DNA of 64,000 nt, from contig NZ_JAGGQG010000002.1 of NCBI RefSeq assembly GCF_018613415.1, forward strand, positions 1,179,205 to 1,243,204. The letters run 5' to 3'. The DNA comes from Bacillus sp. ISL-18. GTDB lineage: Bacteria; Bacillota; Bacilli; Bacillales; Cytobacillaceae. How positions within the stretch are numbered: the stretch's first letter is position 1; every line of letters starts with the position of its first letter. Positions 34,160-42,017 of this stretch are shown piece after piece. The position numbers and the translations under genes are program-made. Below the pieces are notes generated by a model that had not been told where the DNA came from, did no database searches, and worked only from the letters and a program-made list of their open reading frames with translations.

Positions 34160-35413
34160 ATGGAGAAACAAAGAGGTTTTTTTCGCTATGAAAATTTCCT
34201 GGTCCTTACCATGTTTTTAGTTGTTGGTCTTGTATTCTTAGATCGGTTAAGTTTAGGATTTATTTTTCCGAAAATTGCTCCTGAGCTGGGATTGTCCCAT
34301 ACACAACTAGGAATAACTGTATCTGTCACTGGACTATTTTTTGGTCTTTCTACTTTGATTTTTGCCAGTCTTTCCGACTTCTTAGGTAAAAAGAAACCCA
34401 TGCTTGTCATTTTTGTGTTTCTATTTTCCATTGCTACCTTATTATCAGGGCTTATCGGTTCATTTGCTACCTTACTATTAGTAAGAGGGATCATGGGATT
34501 AGCCGAAGGCCCGGTAATGCCGCTGGTTCAATCGATTGTGATTCAGGAGTCCTCGGAAAAAAGAAGAGGCCTAAATATGGGAATCGTGCAAAGTTCTTCT
34601 TCCTTAATTGGAGGAACGTTAGCACCTGTTCTCACTGTGGCTCTTGCTGCTTCTTTTGGATGGAGATCTTCCTTTTATATCATTGCGATCCCAGGAATCC
34701 TCATGGGTCTTATCATTTGGAAGTTTTTAAAAGAGCCAAAACCAAATATGTCCTCTCATGTGGTATCAATAAAGTCAAAACCAACTAAAGCTGATTACAT
34801 TCGTGTTTTTATGACAAGAAATGTTTGGTTAAGTACAATTGTTGGTATTTGCAATATGATTTATATTTTATCACTTACTGCTTTTTTACCCACCATTTAT
34901 GCAGAAGCTACTAATTATGGGGAAGCACAAATTGGCATGTTATTAGGCCTCATGGGTCTGATGATGTTTATTGGGCAGTTCGGGGGTGCAGCTATTTCCG
35001 ACCGTATTGGTCGGTTACCCGCAATTAAAGTATTCTCTTTATTAGCTATATTCCTTCCTATCTCAATAGCTTTTTCTTACCACAACTTCGGAGTGCTACT
35101 CATCTCCATTCTTGTTTTCTCATTAGGAAATGGCTACCAGCCATTAATTATGAATATTATTCCTGCAGAATCTGTTTCAAGGACATTTTCGGCAACATCG
35201 ATCAGTTTTGTTATTTTAACTAGTGAAATTATCGGCGGCAGCTTTGGTCCAACTGTGTCAGGAATCCTGGCTGACCGTTTTGGACTTATGGCTCCATTAT
35301 GGGTGACGGCAGCTGCCGCATTTGTTGGGTTCTTGTTCACTTTTGGTATAAGAGAAACCGCACCTATTAAACTAAACCATTCGAGTAATAACGAGATATC
35401 AGCTCAAGTATAA
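34160..35413 (+). CDS. MFS transporter, probable aromatic-compound importer
   Basis: Major facilitator of 417 residues with twelve predicted membrane helices. The loop between helices 2 and 3 reads SLSDFLGKKKPMLV and that between 8 and 9 AISDRIGRLPAIKV, the duplicated MFS motif A. Proteins of this type at the end of aromatic operons usually take up the substrate with protons. AAGGGGGCAG ribosome site; a terminator follows 7 bases after the stop. Confidence 0.86.
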   Translation: MEKQRGFFRYENFLVLTMFLVVGLVFLDRLSLGFIFPKIAPELGLSHTQLGITVSVTGLFFGLSTLIFASLSDFLGKKKPMLVIFVFLFSIATLLSGLIGSFATLLLVRGIMGLAEGPVMPLVQSIVIQESSEKRRGLNMGIVQSSSSLIGGTLAPVLTVALAASFGWRSSFYIIAIPGILMGLIIWKFLKEPKPNMSSHVVSIKSKPTKADYIRVFMTRNVWLSTIVGICNMIYILSLTAFLPTIYAEATNYGEAQIGMLLGLMGLMMFIGQFGGAAISDRIGRLPAIKVFSLLAIFLPISIAFSYHNFGVLLISILVFSLGNGYQPLIMNIIPAESVSRTFSATSISFVILTSEIIGGSFGPTVSGILADRFGLMAPLWVTAAAAFVGFLFTFGIRETAPIKLNHSSNNEISAQV

Positions 35414-35420
35414 TTGGGAG

Positions 35421-35455
35421 AAGGAAGGTGTAAAATCCTTCCTTTTGTTATTTTT
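35421..35455 (+). terminator. Terminator of the aromatic operon
   Basis: AAGGAAGG (35421-35428) pairs with CCTTCCTT (35437-35444), followed by a T-rich tract. Confidence 0.85.
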
Positions 35456-35488
35456 AAAGTAAATTTATTTTAAGTGACATTTGGGGAT

Positions 35489-35519
35489 AGGTTAAAAAAA
35501 TGCATTACATTTTTAAACT
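35489..35519. promoter_or_regulatory. 31-bp glycoside-island dyad, copy 1
   Basis: AGGTTAAAAAA, nine bases, ATTTTTAAACT. It belongs to a set of four dyads with identical geometry (see 44447, 51689, 60679) and lies 163 bases before deglycosidase pair 1. Confidence 0.65.
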
Positions 35520-35633
35520 GTAATGATGACATAGATTCTTTTAAAAAGGAAAATGGATATAAAAGTTAGGGAAATGGGGAGAAAACAAAATAGTTTTGCT
35601 TAAAATAAAGAGATATATTTTAAATGGGACCAA

Positions 35634-35648
35634 TAGTAAGCGTTTTCT
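35634..35648 (+). promoter_or_regulatory. cre-like CcpA site before pair 1
   Basis: TAGTAAGCGTTTTCT differs from the cre consensus WTGNAANCGNWNNCW at one position. Confidence 0.5.
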
Positions 35649-35681
35649 AGAAAGAGATTTGATTCATAAGGAGTGGAGTAC

Positions 35682-36089
35682 ATGTTTGAACAATACTTAG
35701 TCTGCGAAGATGGTTTTCGAAATGTTGTAGAGGATGGAATAGTTGTTGGCTTTGAAGTCAAATTGCGAATTCCTTATTATCGAGGAATTGCCTTGTCATT
35801 GATTAATAGCATTGATTTAGAGGTAGATGAACAATCCTATTCACATGATGATATGATTTTTTCAGTAGAAACCGGCAGCTTTCCTTACCATGAATTATCT
35901 ACCGTTATTAATAATCGTTGGGAATTTGGAGAAAAGGCAACATTGTTTGTAAAGACACCAAGTGGATTAGCAGCAGGCACGCATAAAGTACATGCTGTCG
36001 TTAATTTGCGAATTTCCTATCTGCCATGGCCAAATATCGGTAATGATACCAAACAAATTACACTAGAATCAGAAAGAGTTTTAGTTTAG
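35682..36089 (+). CDS. C-glycoside deglycosidase beta-type subunit (DUF6379), pair 1
   Basis: Small protein of 135 residues of the type that forms the beta subunit of C-glycoside deglycosidases (DgpC, DfgB, CarC). Shared traits with the two other copies in this window are an N-terminal DGFRNVV, the core IPYYRGIALSLI (about 30-41), a VDxxxYSHDDM strand pair, LSTVINNRWEFGEKATLFV and a SGLAAGTHKV segment near the end. The fold is a beta-sandwich; it completes the active site of the alpha subunit. The ATG at 35682 follows AAGGAG by 8 bases. It is 21 bases before its alpha partner. Confidence 0.8.
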   Translation: MFEQYLVCEDGFRNVVEDGIVVGFEVKLRIPYYRGIALSLINSIDLEVDEQSYSHDDMIFSVETGSFPYHELSTVINNRWEFGEKATLFVKTPSGLAAGTHKVHAVVNLRISYLPWPNIGNDTKQITLESERVLV

Positions 36090-36110
36090 AGATTAGGAGG
36101 TTGATAGAAA

Positions 36111-37100
36111 ATGAGTAAACAAGCAAACATTAAGCTTGGAGTTTTATTATATAGTTACCAGGAAGAATACTTTACAAGAAAGTTAACACTAGAACAATGT
36201 ATCGCTGAAGCGGCCAAAGCTGGTGCTACAGGGATTGAATTACTTCCAGAACAAATGCTTACAGGGTTTCCTAAGGTAACGGATCAATTTGTTGACCAAT
36301 GGTTTGGCTGGATGGATCAGTATGGAGTCGAACCGATTGCCTATGATGCGTTCTTAGATAACAAATTATTCCCTAATCGCTTGTTAACACTAGAAGAAAA
36401 TGTGGAAATGATGGTGAGAGATCTAAAGCTGGCTAATAAGCTAGGGTTTAAGGTATTAAGAACATTGGTTTCTACACCGTTGGAAGTCGTAAAAGCGAGT
36501 CTGCCTTATGCAGAAGAGTATGGGGTTAAAATTGCACTTGAAGTTCATGCTCCTTTCACCTTTGGGACACCATGGTTTGAAGAAAGACTAGAATATATCA
36601 TGCAGAGTGGAACCAAGTGGTTTGGGATTATGCCTGACTTAGGCATCTTTGTGAAGAGAATGTTACCTGTTATGGAGCAAAGATATATCCGTGATGGGGC
36701 TACCCCAGAGATCGTTCAATTGGTCAGTGAAAATTATGCCAATGGTCTTGATAAACAAGAGACCTTTGACATTGTAAAAAGGATGAAGAATGCCAATAAG
36801 AAAGATGTCGAATATGCAGAACTAGCAAAGCACTTTGTCTATACGGATCCTAAAATACTAAAAGACTATATTCCTTATATTATGCATGTCCATGGGAAAT
36901 TTTATGAAATTACGGAAAACAACGAGGAACCTAGTATTCCATATAAAGAGATTATCGAGGTTTTAACAGAAGCTGGATATGAAGGCTATATTGACAGCGA
37001 ATACGAAGGAAACCGTCACATCCAAGACTTTATGGAAGTGGACAGTGTGGAACAAGTTAGACGTCATCAAGTCTTATTAAACAACCTGCTAAATAAATAG
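36111..37100 (+). CDS. C-glycoside deglycosidase alpha-type subunit (sugar isomerase/epimerase fold), pair 1
   Basis: TIM-barrel protein of 329 residues in the xylose-isomerase-like family. Candidate metal ligands are Glu144 (ALEVHAP), Asp176 (MPDLGIF), His261 (HVHGKF) and Glu297 (DSEYEG), with His146 close by as a possible catalytic base. In known C-glycoside deglycosidases the alpha subunit (DgpB, DfgA, CarB) cleaves the C-C bond of 3-oxo-C-glucosides with Mn. The direct linkage to a DUF6379 gene supports this assignment over a plain sugar epimerase. AGGAGG ribosome site; terminator follows. The true substrate could also be an O-linked 3-oxo-glycoside. Confidence 0.8.
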   Translation: MSKQANIKLGVLLYSYQEEYFTRKLTLEQCIAEAAKAGATGIELLPEQMLTGFPKVTDQFVDQWFGWMDQYGVEPIAYDAFLDNKLFPNRLLTLEENVEMMVRDLKLANKLGFKVLRTLVSTPLEVVKASLPYAEEYGVKIALEVHAPFTFGTPWFEERLEYIMQSGTKWFGIMPDLGIFVKRMLPVMEQRYIRDGATPEIVQLVSENYANGLDKQETFDIVKRMKNANKKDVEYAELAKHFVYTDPKILKDYIPYIMHVHGKFYEITENNEEPSIPYKEIIEVLTEAGYEGYIDSEYEGNRHIQDFMEVDSVEQVRRHQVLLNNLLNK

Positions 37101-37109
37101 AGTGGTGTC

Positions 37110-37136
37110 AGGGACCTTGAAAAGGTTCCTATTTAA
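37110..37136 (+). terminator. Terminator after pair 1
   Basis: Stem of nine pairs with one wobble (37110-37118 with 37122-37130), loop GAA, followed by an AT-rich tail with few T residues in a row. Confidence 0.65.
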
Positions 37137-37261
37137 TGTTTATACTCCTGATTATTTGCGCTTACTTGATATAAAATAAATGTCGAAGTGTCTTCTTTTT
37201 GTGCTATATTTAGAAATAAAAAACTTTTTAAAAAGTTTTTGCGTTTAAAGAGGTGATTGAA

Positions 37262-39799
37262 ATGAGTGCTACACACATTTTCCAATCTTCAATAGATTCC
37301 AAGTTAATAACGGTTTCAGTAATGAACCGTAAAAGTAATCTAGAGCATGCTCATCGAGACATTGAATTGATCTACATGATAAAGGGCCAGCTTCAAGTGA
37401 AAATAACCAATAATATCTATCACTTGAACAAATCCGACTTTATCTTGGTCAATTCCAATGAATTTCACTCTTTTCAATCTGAAAAGGATAATTTATTTGT
37501 TGTTTTTCATTTTAATTATTTAGAATTAAGTTCATTATTTGGTCAAAAAAGTTTATTATTCACTTGTAATTCAAACTTGCAGAACCCTTCTTCCGATCAG
37601 GAATTAAGAAATGTCATGGAAGAATTATTATCGGTATATATGCAGCAGAGAAATGATGCAGAGGTGGAATCATTAGAGAAAACGTTTAAATTACTCTCGT
37701 TATTAAAATTACATTATTTAAAGAGTACGAATCAGCTCGAATTACAAAACCACACAACGAACAAAGGTCAAAATGAAAGATTATCTGAAATCATGGAGTA
37801 TATACAAAATAATTATCGGGAGCCCTTAACATTAGAGGAAGTTGCCGGTCTCCATTTCATCTCTGTTCCTTATTTGTCTAAATTTTTTAAAAAACAAACA
37901 GGAAAAACCTTTTCTCAATATATAAATGAAATTCGTCTCGCCCATGCTGTTAACGAATTAGTTAACACGGATAAGCCCATTACTCGTATTGCATTAGATA
38001 ATGGATTTCCAAACTTGGCGGCATTTAACAGAGTCTTTAATGAAGGTTATCAGTTAAAGCCTGTGGAATTCCGAAAACAGATGTCAGATACAACTAATAA
38101 AGAGGAAAATAGTACTGAAGAAATTAGTGATCATGATCGTGATGAAGCATTTACTGAGCTGCAGCAATATCTAAAAAGTTCAGTAGAGCAAAGGGTCCAA
38201 ACCTATTCTCAATCGACAGGAGCAATCGAAACAGAGACAATAAAAATAGGGAAATTGGATGCCTTTACGAAGTATTGGAATAAGCTTTTGAATATTGGGT
38301 ATGCAAAAGATATTTTAAATTCGGATATGCAAGAGCAAATCACTCTCTTACAAGGCGAAATCGGCTTTACCTATGCCAGATTTTGGGGATTGTTTGGTGA
38401 TGATATGCTAGTGGAAGATCGTTCTGGTGGAAAAATCACCTACAATTTTTCTAATACAAACAAGCTATTGGATTTCCTGGTCAAAAATAAATTAAAACCT
38501 TTTATTGAAATTGGTCCAAAACCTAAAATTATTCAAAAAGCTATAGGAGATACCATTGTTGTCCAAACAATAAGTAGAAGGACAATGGAAGAATGGACAA
38601 ACCTTTTCAGGGCGTTTTTATTGCAATGTATTCAGCGCTATGGAATTGATGAAGTGGAGACTTGGTATTTTGAGATGTGGAAACCGCACACAGATGTATT
38701 TAATACGAGTGTACAAAGTGAAAAAGATTTCTTAGATCAAGTCAAGAATAATCAACATGTTGGTCTAAGCGATTTTAAAGAGTATTTTAAAATATTTAGC
38801 GAATTTAAAAAGCAGACAAAGGACCTAATTCCTTCAGCGAAGGTTGGTGGATGTGGGTTAAGTATAGATTTGGAAGGCGACAAACTTGATTTGTTACTAG
38901 AACAATGGAAACAAGAGGAAATCCAGCCTGATTTTCTATCCATATCCCTTTATCCGATTGAAATTCATCGTGATAAGTATCGGGTACCGATTAAAAATCT
39001 TCACTCTAACAATCCTAATTATGTCATTAATAAACTGAATGAGGTAAGAAAAGCGTTAAAAAAGGCTGGATTTGATGGTTTAGAATTGAATGTGACAGAA
39101 TGGAATATTTCTATATCTAACCGAAACTTTCTTAATGATAGCTGTTTTAAAGCTTCTTACCTGGTCAAGAATATCATTGGAAATTTAAACCAAAATCAAG
39201 TGAATATGCTAGGCTATTGGTTGTGTTCAGATATTTTTAGTGATTTTTGGGATTCTAAAACACTTTTGCATGGCGGGGCTGGATTGGTGACGAAGAGTGG
39301 AATCAAGAAACCAAGCTACCATGCCTATATGCTGTTAAAACAATTAGGTGAAATTCTTGTGGCCAAAGGTGACCATTATATTGTGACGAAAAGGTCTGGT
39401 CATCGCTATCAAGTAATCTGTTATAACTACAAACATTTTAACTACTCTTATTATTTACATCCTGAAGGAAGCATGGGAATTCATGAGCAATACGAAATAT
39501 TTGAGAACAATGAAACGTTAAACCTATCATTAGAAATACAAGGTCTCGCCAATGGGAAGTACCGTGTCAAGGAGCTAAAGTTGAACCGCGACCATGGCAG
39601 TGTACTTGATGAATGGTTAAAATTTGGTGCCGTGGATGATATGAAACCAGATGAAGTAGACTATTTAAAGCAGGTTTGTGTTCCGGATATGAAGGTAGAA
39701 CATCATGTTGTGGAAAATGAATCGATTGTTCTAACAGGAGAACTACAACCGCACGAGGTAAGGTTATTTGAATTTAATTTGTTAATTAGTGATCTATAA
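37262..39799 (+). CDS. AraC-family regulator fused to a GH39-like domain
   Basis: Protein of 845 residues. An N-terminal cupin sensor (about 5-95; HAHRDIELIYMIKGQL, NSNEFHSF) and an AraC double helix-turn-helix (about 175-275; LTLEEVAGLHFISVPYLSKFFKKQTGKTFSQYI) are followed by a GH39 beta-xylosidase-like barrel (about 300-690) and a beta domain. The second catalytic Glu of GH39 is present (Glu613, NVTEWN), but the acid/base motif WNEP is replaced by WKPH near residue 473, so the domain probably senses a glycoside rather than cuts it. ATG 37262 follows AGAGGTG. A likely regulator of the flanking glycoside genes. Confidence 0.85.
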   Translation: MSATHIFQSSIDSKLITVSVMNRKSNLEHAHRDIELIYMIKGQLQVKITNNIYHLNKSDFILVNSNEFHSFQSEKDNLFVVFHFNYLELSSLFGQKSLLFTCNSNLQNPSSDQELRNVMEELLSVYMQQRNDAEVESLEKTFKLLSLLKLHYLKSTNQLELQNHTTNKGQNERLSEIMEYIQNNYREPLTLEEVAGLHFISVPYLSKFFKKQTGKTFSQYINEIRLAHAVNELVNTDKPITRIALDNGFPNLAAFNRVFNEGYQLKPVEFRKQMSDTTNKEENSTEEISDHDRDEAFTELQQYLKSSVEQRVQTYSQSTGAIETETIKIGKLDAFTKYWNKLLNIGYAKDILNSDMQEQITLLQGEIGFTYARFWGLFGDDMLVEDRSGGKITYNFSNTNKLLDFLVKNKLKPFIEIGPKPKIIQKAIGDTIVVQTISRRTMEEWTNLFRAFLLQCIQRYGIDEVETWYFEMWKPHTDVFNTSVQSEKDFLDQVKNNQHVGLSDFKEYFKIFSEFKKQTKDLIPSAKVGGCGLSIDLEGDKLDLLLEQWKQEEIQPDFLSISLYPIEIHRDKYRVPIKNLHSNNPNYVINKLNEVRKALKKAGFDGLELNVTEWNISISNRNFLNDSCFKASYLVKNIIGNLNQNQVNMLGYWLCSDIFSDFWDSKTLLHGGAGLVTKSGIKKPSYHAYMLLKQLGEILVAKGDHYIVTKRSGHRYQVICYNYKHFNYSYYLHPEGSMGIHEQYEIFENNETLNLSLEIQGLANGKYRVKELKLNRDHGSVLDEWLKFGAVDDMKPDEVDYLKQVCVPDMKVEHHVVENESIVLTGELQPHEVRLFEFNLLISDL

Positions 39800-39812
39800 G
39801 TGTTATAAAAAT

Positions 39813-39856
39813 AAAGAGATTAAAAATCTAGTGTAGATTTTTAATCTCTTTTTTTC
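39813..39856 (+). terminator. Terminator of the AraC-GH39 gene
   Basis: A perfect 18-bp stem (39813-39830 with 39834-39851), three-base loop, then TTTTTTT. Confidence 0.93.
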
Positions 39857-39950
39857 AATCATTCATCATTCTAAAAAAAAAGAATGAAAATCACTATTTA
39901 ATTGGTTAATTGTAAGAAAGATATCAACGTGTTCTTTGATTAAAATAAAA

Positions 39951-39965
39951 ATGTAAGCGGTAATC
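39951..39965 (+). promoter_or_regulatory. Weak cre-like site before the epimerase-dehydrogenase operon
   Basis: ATGTAAGCGGTAATC keeps the TGTAAGCG core found at 51824 but has two mismatches at the right end of the cre consensus. Confidence 0.3.
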
Positions 39966-40021
39966 AAAACTTAAAAAGTTAAATAGATGATGTTCTAACA
40001 ATATAGGAAGAAGGTTTTATT

Positions 40022-40810
40022 ATGATGCAGCTTGGAATTATTGCAGCACCAACGGAGGAAAGTTTTCAAAAAGCAAAGCAAAAAGGATTAGACTTTATCG
40101 AAGTTTGTGTCAATGAAGGTCAAGATGTGGATGCATTTTATCGTAATCGTGAGAATTTACTAAATTGGAAAAAACAATATGGTATTAGCATTGGCTCGAT
40201 TGGAAGATGGAAATCACTGCGTATTGATGAAAAAGGCAGTGTTATTGAAGAAGAATTAGAAAGATGCTTCAGATTGATTGAAGTGGCCAGTGAATTAGGA
40301 TGTACTAACTTTGTAAGTGGCTGTAACTATGTGGAAGAGTTATCTTTCTATGAAAATTGTACAGCTGCCATTCAGTTTTTCACACACTTGATTGATTATG
40401 CGAAACCAAAAGGAGTAAAGGTCTCTTCCTACAACTGTCGAAAGGTGAATTTTGTTAATACTCCTGATGTATGGAAAGTTGTTCATGGTCATTTGAAGGA
40501 ATTAGGAATCAAATTTGATCCTTCACATAGTCGATATTTTGGCGGTGATTACCTCCAAGAAACACTTGATTGGGGTGAGCGTTTCAACCATGTCCATTTA
40601 AAGGGGTCCATGATCATCAATGGTGTGAGAGTAGATGACCCGCCGGCAGGGTTGGACCAAACAGACTGGAAAACATTCATTTCATTATTACGAGTAAAAG
40701 GGTATACAGGCGGATTAAGTATTGAACCACATTCTCCTGTATGGACTGGAGAACTAGGGGAAAAGGGAATTGATTACACGATTGAGTATATGAGGGATCT
40801 AGCATTTTAA
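40022..40810 (+). CDS. Sugar isomerase/epimerase-fold protein with an altered metal site
   Basis: Xylose-isomerase-like TIM barrel of 262 residues. Three usual metal ligands are present, Asp166 (FDPSH), His192 (HVHLKG) and Glu235 (SIEPH), but the first Glu is replaced by Tyr137 (KVSSYNC aligns with KIAIENC of the paralogue at 51876). Metal binding may therefore be different or the protein may act as a lyase or hydratase on 3-oxo-sugars. It is in one operon with the dehydrogenase at 40830 (19-base gap). Start at 40022 or 40025, both near AAGAAGG. Confidence 0.72.
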   Translation: MMQLGIIAAPTEESFQKAKQKGLDFIEVCVNEGQDVDAFYRNRENLLNWKKQYGISIGSIGRWKSLRIDEKGSVIEEELERCFRLIEVASELGCTNFVSGCNYVEELSFYENCTAAIQFFTHLIDYAKPKGVKVSSYNCRKVNFVNTPDVWKVVHGHLKELGIKFDPSHSRYFGGDYLQETLDWGERFNHVHLKGSMIINGVRVDDPPAGLDQTDWKTFISLLRVKGYTGGLSIEPHSPVWTGELGEKGIDYTIEYMRDLAF

Positions 40811-40829
40811 AGAGGGGAGAAGTGGTCAA

Positions 40830-41921
40830 ATGAACGACAAGAAACTACGTTATGGATTAATCGGAGCGGGAAGTAATGCGGAAAGAAAGCATCTAAATAA
40901 TTATATGACACTAGCTAATATCGAATTAGCCGCCATTTGTGATGTGAATATCGAAAATGCACAAAGACTAGCCCAAAAATATAATATCCCAAATGTCTAT
41001 AGTAATTATGAGGATATGCTGAACCAGGAAGAGTTAGATTTAGTGAGTGTTTGTACCCCCAATTACCTGCATGCGGAGATAACGATTTATGCACTAGAAA
41101 AAGGGATCAATGTGCATTGTGAAAAACCGCTGGCCATTAATGCAAAAGAAGCACAAAAAATAGTCGAAGCAAAGATTAAATCGGGTAAACAGGTAATGGT
41201 TGGCTTAAATAATCGTTTTACTAATGAGGCGGTTTATTTAAAAAGATATATTGATGCGAGTTACTTAGGAGATATCTATCAAGTAAAAGCTGGCTGGATT
41301 CGACGGAGCGGGATTCCAGGGCGAGGGACATGGTTTACAAATAAGGATTGTGCTGGCGGCGGAGTGATGATTGATTTAGGTGTTCATTATCTTGATTTAG
41401 CCCTCTATCTTATTGGGATGCCGGAACCATCGTATGTCACTGGAGCGATTCACCAAAATTTCAGTCATACCACCACACGTAACCGCAACGGTTATAAAGG
41501 AAACCCAAATGGTATCTTTAATGTTGAAGATACAGCTATAGGTTTCATCGGACTTCAAAATGGGGCAACGGTCAATTTTGAATTCAGCTGGGCTTCTAAT
41601 ATTGCACAAGACAAAACGTTTGTGGAAATAGTAGGGACAAAAGGTGGTGTGAGCCTTATTAATGGTGAGTTAAAGTTACACTCTGAATTATTGGATACTT
41701 GCGTGGATGTTTCGCCAATTCTGAATCCCAATATTAAACTAAAGAATGAGTTTGAACATTTTGTAAATAGTATTTTAACTGGTGAAGAATTAATTGCACC
41801 TGCAGAACATGGCGTTTACATGATGAATATCATCGACCATTTTTATACAGCAGCTAGCAAAAAAGAGCCTGTTTTTTTCGAAAAAATCAAAAATAAGGTT
41901 CGCTTACTATCCTCATTTTAA
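40830..41921 (+). CDS. Gfo/Idh/MocA-family sugar dehydrogenase, copy 1
   Basis: NAD(P)-dependent oxidoreductase of 363 residues with the Rossmann loop GLIGAGSNAERKHL (about 7-20), the catalytic Lys in HCEKPLAI (about 96) and the DLGVHYLDLAL segment with the conserved Asp and His (about 184-194). Family members oxidise sugars at C3 in 3-keto-glycoside routes; DgpA, which makes 3-oxo-puerarin for C-deglycosylation, is one. GAGGGGAG ribosome site. It ends in a strong terminator, so the operon is two genes. Confidence 0.85.
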   Translation: MNDKKLRYGLIGAGSNAERKHLNNYMTLANIELAAICDVNIENAQRLAQKYNIPNVYSNYEDMLNQEELDLVSVCTPNYLHAEITIYALEKGINVHCEKPLAINAKEAQKIVEAKIKSGKQVMVGLNNRFTNEAVYLKRYIDASYLGDIYQVKAGWIRRSGIPGRGTWFTNKDCAGGGVMIDLGVHYLDLALYLIGMPEPSYVTGAIHQNFSHTTTRNRNGYKGNPNGIFNVEDTAIGFIGLQNGATVNFEFSWASNIAQDKTFVEIVGTKGGVSLINGELKLHSELLDTCVDVSPILNPNIKLKNEFEHFVNSILTGEELIAPAEHGVYMMNIIDHFYTAASKKEPVFFEKIKNKVRLLSSF

Positions 41922-41932
41922 AAAGATGGTGC

Positions 41933-41981
41933 AAAGTACCTTATAGTGTAGAAATCATCTACCTATAAGGTACTTTTTATA
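41933..41981 (+). terminator. Terminator of the epimerase-dehydrogenase operon
   Basis: A 14-bp perfect stem (41933-41946 with 41963-41976) followed by TTTTTAT. It stands 30 bases before the GH3 ribosome site, so GH3 needs its own promoter or readthrough. Confidence 0.85.
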
Positions 41982-42017
41982 ATAGAACCAATAAAAAGTT
42001 AAACAAGGAGAATGGTA

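Noticed and set aside
39861..39990. Fifth copy of the 31-bp dyad before the operon at 40022
   Set aside because: AGAATGAAAAT-N9-ATTGGTTAATT has the right spacing but only 8 and 6 of 11 arm positions agree, which is too weak in AT-rich DNA.
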